From: an uncultured Bacteroidota bacterium
GTDB lineage: Bacteria; Bacteroidota; Bacteroidia; 2-12-FULL-35-15
Direction of reading: 5' to 3'
Assembly (NCBI GenBank): GCA_903889605.1
Contig: CAISYK010000265.1
Coordinates: 1-9,373 of the forward strand
DNA: 9,373 bases
In this document: positions 7,299 through 9,373 of the stretch, one piece after another
Numbering within the stretch: the stretch's first letter is position 1
How the letters are laid out: every line of letters starts with the position of its first letter
Position numbers and translations under genes: made by a program
The notes under the pieces: generated by a model
Databases searched by the model: none
Told to the model about the DNA's origin: nothing
The model's input: the letters and a program-made list of their open reading frames with translations, nothing else

Positions 7299-8738
7299 TT
7301 AATGAACAGAATTTACTTTGTCCAGGAAATCAAGAACTATTGTTTCCAAATCGTCAGTACCGCTCAAAGCTCCCATCATACCGTACATTGCTGCTGTGTT
7401 TTCTTTTTTTATCGGCGATCCCGTACCGCCTTTTTGAAGTTTGGCAATGGTGCCGGATGGTAATATTTTACTCAACCCCTTTACTGCTCCCACCTGCAGG
7501 CTGGCCGCAAACGACCCTAAATTAAATTTTTTGGCAGATTCAACACATTCTTTCAGGTCATTTATAAACTCATCCGCGGCAAGCCTGTGAATATAGTTTA
7601 TTGTAAAATGTAAAGTAGGAGGAAGCTGCTGCCTTTCAAAATGCCAGCCTTTTTTATTAAGTTCATCTGCTAGTTTAAAAACATCAATTTTGTCTGATTT
7701 AAATGCAAGAATACTCATGTCTGGATGGCCGATTATTTCCAGTTCTTTTATCCCATCAATAGCGGTCTTTATTTTTTTAGTCACCTCCATGGTTGTTTTA
7801 GCCATTTCCAGATAACCATCCATGCCGATTGCTTTTAAAGCTGCCCAGGCCCCTGCAATACTGCCTCCGGGGCGGGTCCCCGTCATGGTTGGTGAGCCAT
7901 AAACGCCGCCATTCCATTTTGTATATAATGAAAATTGAAATTTACGAATTTCAGCATTTTTATAAAGTATAACAGACGAACCTTTTGAGGAATATCCATA
8001 TTTATGAATATCCGCTGAGATGGATGTAACGCCATCTATAGAGAAATCGAAATCAGGAATTGGATACCCAAGTTTTTTAACAAACGGCAGCATAAACCCT
8101 CCGATACAAGCATCAACATGGCAAAAAATATTTTTATCCCGTGCAATTGCTGCAATATCAGCTATAGGATCAAGCAGTCCGTGAGGGTAGGAGGGAGCCG
8201 AACCCACAATCATTATGGTGTCTTTATTTACCGCTGCACGCATTGCAATCGGATTAGCGCGGTAATCGCTGCCAAGTTCTACAGGAATAAAGTCGACATT
8301 GAAATAATGAAAGGCTTTCATGAATGCGGGATGGGCAGAAACAGGCAGCACTATATTTGGTTTGGTAATATGCGGCTTATGCTTTTTTGCCCAATCTCTT
8401 GCCGTTTTTACCGCCATTAAAATACTTTCGGTACCGCCGGTTGTAATATTACCTCTTACATTTTCGTCCCCGTTAAACAAATCAGCGCACATACTAACTG
8501 TTTCAGCTTCCAGTTCAGCCAAACTAGGTGTTGCCGTTGGATTCAAAGCATTGTCTGAAAAGTAAAGGTTGTAAATTTCCTTAATCATTGCAGCCCGTTC
8601 TTCACCTGGATGATAAACTAAACAAAAGGCTTTCCCTTTTTTCCAGTCAACATCTTTTAATTTCTTTTTTGAAATGTAGTCAATCATTTCTTCCCTTGTG
8701 GAAGCTGTTGATGGGAATTGTATTTTGGGTCTGCTCAT
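7299..8738 (-). CDS. PLP-dependent lyase, sphingosine-1-phosphate lyase type
   Basis: A 479-residue fold-type I PLP enzyme of the group II decarboxylase superfamily, closest by motif to sphingosine-1-phosphate lyase, which splits long-chain base phosphates into a fatty aldehyde and phosphoethanolamine. Seen: GNITTGGTESILMA (96-109), SAHPAF with PLP-stacking His136, GSAPSYPHG (179-187), HVDACIGGF with Asp209 (207-215), GVTSISADIHKYGYSSKGSSV with Schiff-base Lys246 and a second lysine at 252, and GGVYGSPTMTGTRPG (277-291). The Lys+6 spacing equals that of the bacterial enzyme from Symbiobacterium (K311/K317), and the C-terminal MYGMMGALSG...FLD is also lyase-like. No membrane anchor precedes the catalytic core, as in soluble bacterial forms. 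Where the eukaryotic enzyme has LHP, this one has LNP (Asn66). Bacterial relatives can act on other substrates, so a different amine or amino-acid reaction remains possible. It is co-directional with LysE. Confidence 0.85.
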   Translation of the reverse strand: MSRPKIQFPSTASTREEMIDYISKKKLKDVDWKKGKAFCLVYHPGEERAAMIKEIYNLYFSDNALNPTATPSLAELEAETVSMCADLFNGDENVRGNITTGGTESILMAVKTARDWAKKHKPHITKPNIVLPVSAHPAFMKAFHYFNVDFIPVELGSDYRANPIAMRAAVNKDTIMIVGSAPSYPHGLLDPIADIAAIARDKNIFCHVDACIGGFMLPFVKKLGYPIPDFDFSIDGVTSISADIHKYGYSSKGSSVILYKNAEIRKFQFSLYTKWNGGVYGSPTMTGTRPGGSIAGAWAALKAIGMDGYLEMAKTTMEVTKKIKTAIDGIKELEIIGHPDMSILAFKSDKIDVFKLADELNKKGWHFERQQLPPTLHFTINYIHRLAADEFINDLKECVESAKKFNLGSFAASLQVGAVKGLSKILPSGTIAKLQKGGTGSPIKKENTAAMYGMMGALSGTDDLETIVLDFLDKVNSVH

Positions 8739-8821
8739 TTTAATTTATGTTATTAATTATTGTCCGTAAAGCTGCTTAACCGTAATGTGTTTAAAGTCCT
8801 TTTCCTTTCCTTCTTTTTGTA

Positions 8822-8843
8822 GCGTCTTTGCGTCTTTGCGAAA
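8822..8843. repeat. Short intergenic repeat remnant (GCGTCTTT)
   Basis: GCGTCTTT occurs twice in tandem (8822-8829, 8830-8837), then GCGAAA. It sits in the 130-bp gap between the dipeptidase and lyase genes. The CTTTGCGTCTTTGCG pattern resembles a common intergenic element of Bacteroidota; the tandem copies are seen, the family membership is from memory. No promoter of the TAnnTTTG form was found for the lyase gene in this gap. Confidence 0.45.
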
Positions 8844-8868
8844 GATTTGATTGTAAATGCGATTCTGG

Positions 8869-9373
8869 TTAAATAAAATTTTTCTTTAAAAAATTCATTG
8901 CGTTTTGAGTGAATACTTTTTGCATTAATTCTTCAGGTGAATAACCAAACCAAAGTTCGGACTTGTAATTATTTTTTGTTAAAAAATCAATAAGGTCTTT
9001 TTTTAGATCAGGTAGTTTTGATATGTCTTGATATGGATCGAAGTGAGAAATAACGCCGTCAAAATCACTTCCTATTGTCAGAACATCCCAACCGGATCTA
9101 ACATTAATTGATTCAATGAAAAAAAACATATTGTCGCAGATCAATTTTAGAAACAAGGCTTTTTTATCTTCCGGATTTTTCACTTTCTCAATTGATTTCA
9201 GAAGATTTATGCCGCTGTGCCGGCCTTTATCAAGGATTATTCCTGCTATTCCGCCTGATTCATGCATGGCAACAGCTTCTTCTGCTGAAATATTTAAACT
9301 CCATGCGCAGAAAGGTGTCGATTTTTTTTTCGATGAAGCATCTTTATCTTGTTCTGAATGTTTGATTGTTTTA
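8869..9373 (-). CDS. Membrane dipeptidase (peptidase family M19), C-terminal part
   Basis: The 167 visible residues are the C-terminal part of a metal-dependent dipeptidase of the renal-dipeptidase family (M19); the frame has no stop and continues past the right edge, so the true start is outside. The family signature is TIGSDFDG (99-106 of the visible part), whose Asp belongs to the active site, followed by a DISKLPDLKKDLIDFL stretch and a C-terminal NAMNFLKKNF that matches the family's usual closing N-x-x-R/K element. Upstream, NISAEEAVAMHESGGIAGIILDKGRHSG fits the strand-and-loop before the last metal ligands. The first 20 visible residues are a Lys/Ser/Asp-rich stretch (KTIKHSEQDKDASSKKKSTP) that looks like an inserted flexible loop; it includes a run of nine T on the plus strand (9322-9330). 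The metal-binding histidines expected in the N-terminal half lie outside the window. Confidence 0.88.
   Translation of the reverse strand, partial: KTIKHSEQDKDASSKKKSTPFCAWSLNISAEEAVAMHESGGIAGIILDKGRHSGINLLKSIEKVKNPEDKKALFLKLICDNMFFFIESINVRSGWDVLTIGSDFDGVISHFDPYQDISKLPDLKKDLIDFLTKNNYKSELWFGYSPEELMQKVFTQNAMNFLKKNFI

Noticed and set aside
7265..8565. Plus-strand open frames at 7265-7525, 8118-8420 and 8320-8565
   Set aside because: They lie antisense to the lyase gene, whose motifs fix the coding strand; none has recognisable domain content.

Overview
The window looks like a chromosomal segment from a Bacteroidota organism. Four things point there: the AT-rich base composition; coding starts with no Shine-Dalgarno motif (AT-rich leaders such as the one before the SDR gene at 5639); upstream sequences matching the Bacteroidota promoter form TTG/TTTG, about 17-23 nt, TAnnTTTG; and a TonB-dependent receptor that opens with a carboxypeptidase-regulatory-like domain. 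Short intergenic repeats of the kinds often seen between genes in this phylum agree with this. The genus cannot be told from the sequence.

Layout. (1) 1-770, minus strand: a PadR-family repressor (361-699) overlaps by one base, in a TAATG junction, the start of a small membrane protein that runs off the left edge. A promoter-like sequence and a perfect 10-bp inverted repeat lie just upstream of padR and look like an autoregulatory operator. (2) 771-1078: a divergent intergenic region holding a likely promoter for the next gene. (3) 1079-6481, plus strand: a TonB-dependent outer-membrane receptor without a SusD partner, an SF1B helicase of the IGHMBP2/UPF1-like type, and an NADP-type short-chain dehydrogenase. 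(4) 6482-6679: a convergent intergenic region with two near-identical 28-bp repeat units. (5) 6680-9373, minus strand: in transcription order, the C-terminal part of an M19-type membrane dipeptidase (cut by the right edge), a PLP enzyme of the sphingosine-1-phosphate lyase type, and a LysE-type exporter 13 nt behind it.

Working together. The padR/membrane-protein pair very probably forms one autoregulated unit. The lyase-like enzyme and the LysE exporter are probably co-transcribed, so the exporter may carry a small amine or amino-acid-like compound linked to that enzyme; this is inference. The receptor, helicase and SDR share a strand but have no obvious common pathway.

I found no RNA genes, CRISPR arrays, insertion sequences or phage genes. 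No clear new system stands out. The points most worth following are the lyase/exporter pair, with a probable change at a phosphate-contacting position, and the padR operator with its GldL-like membrane-protein partner.
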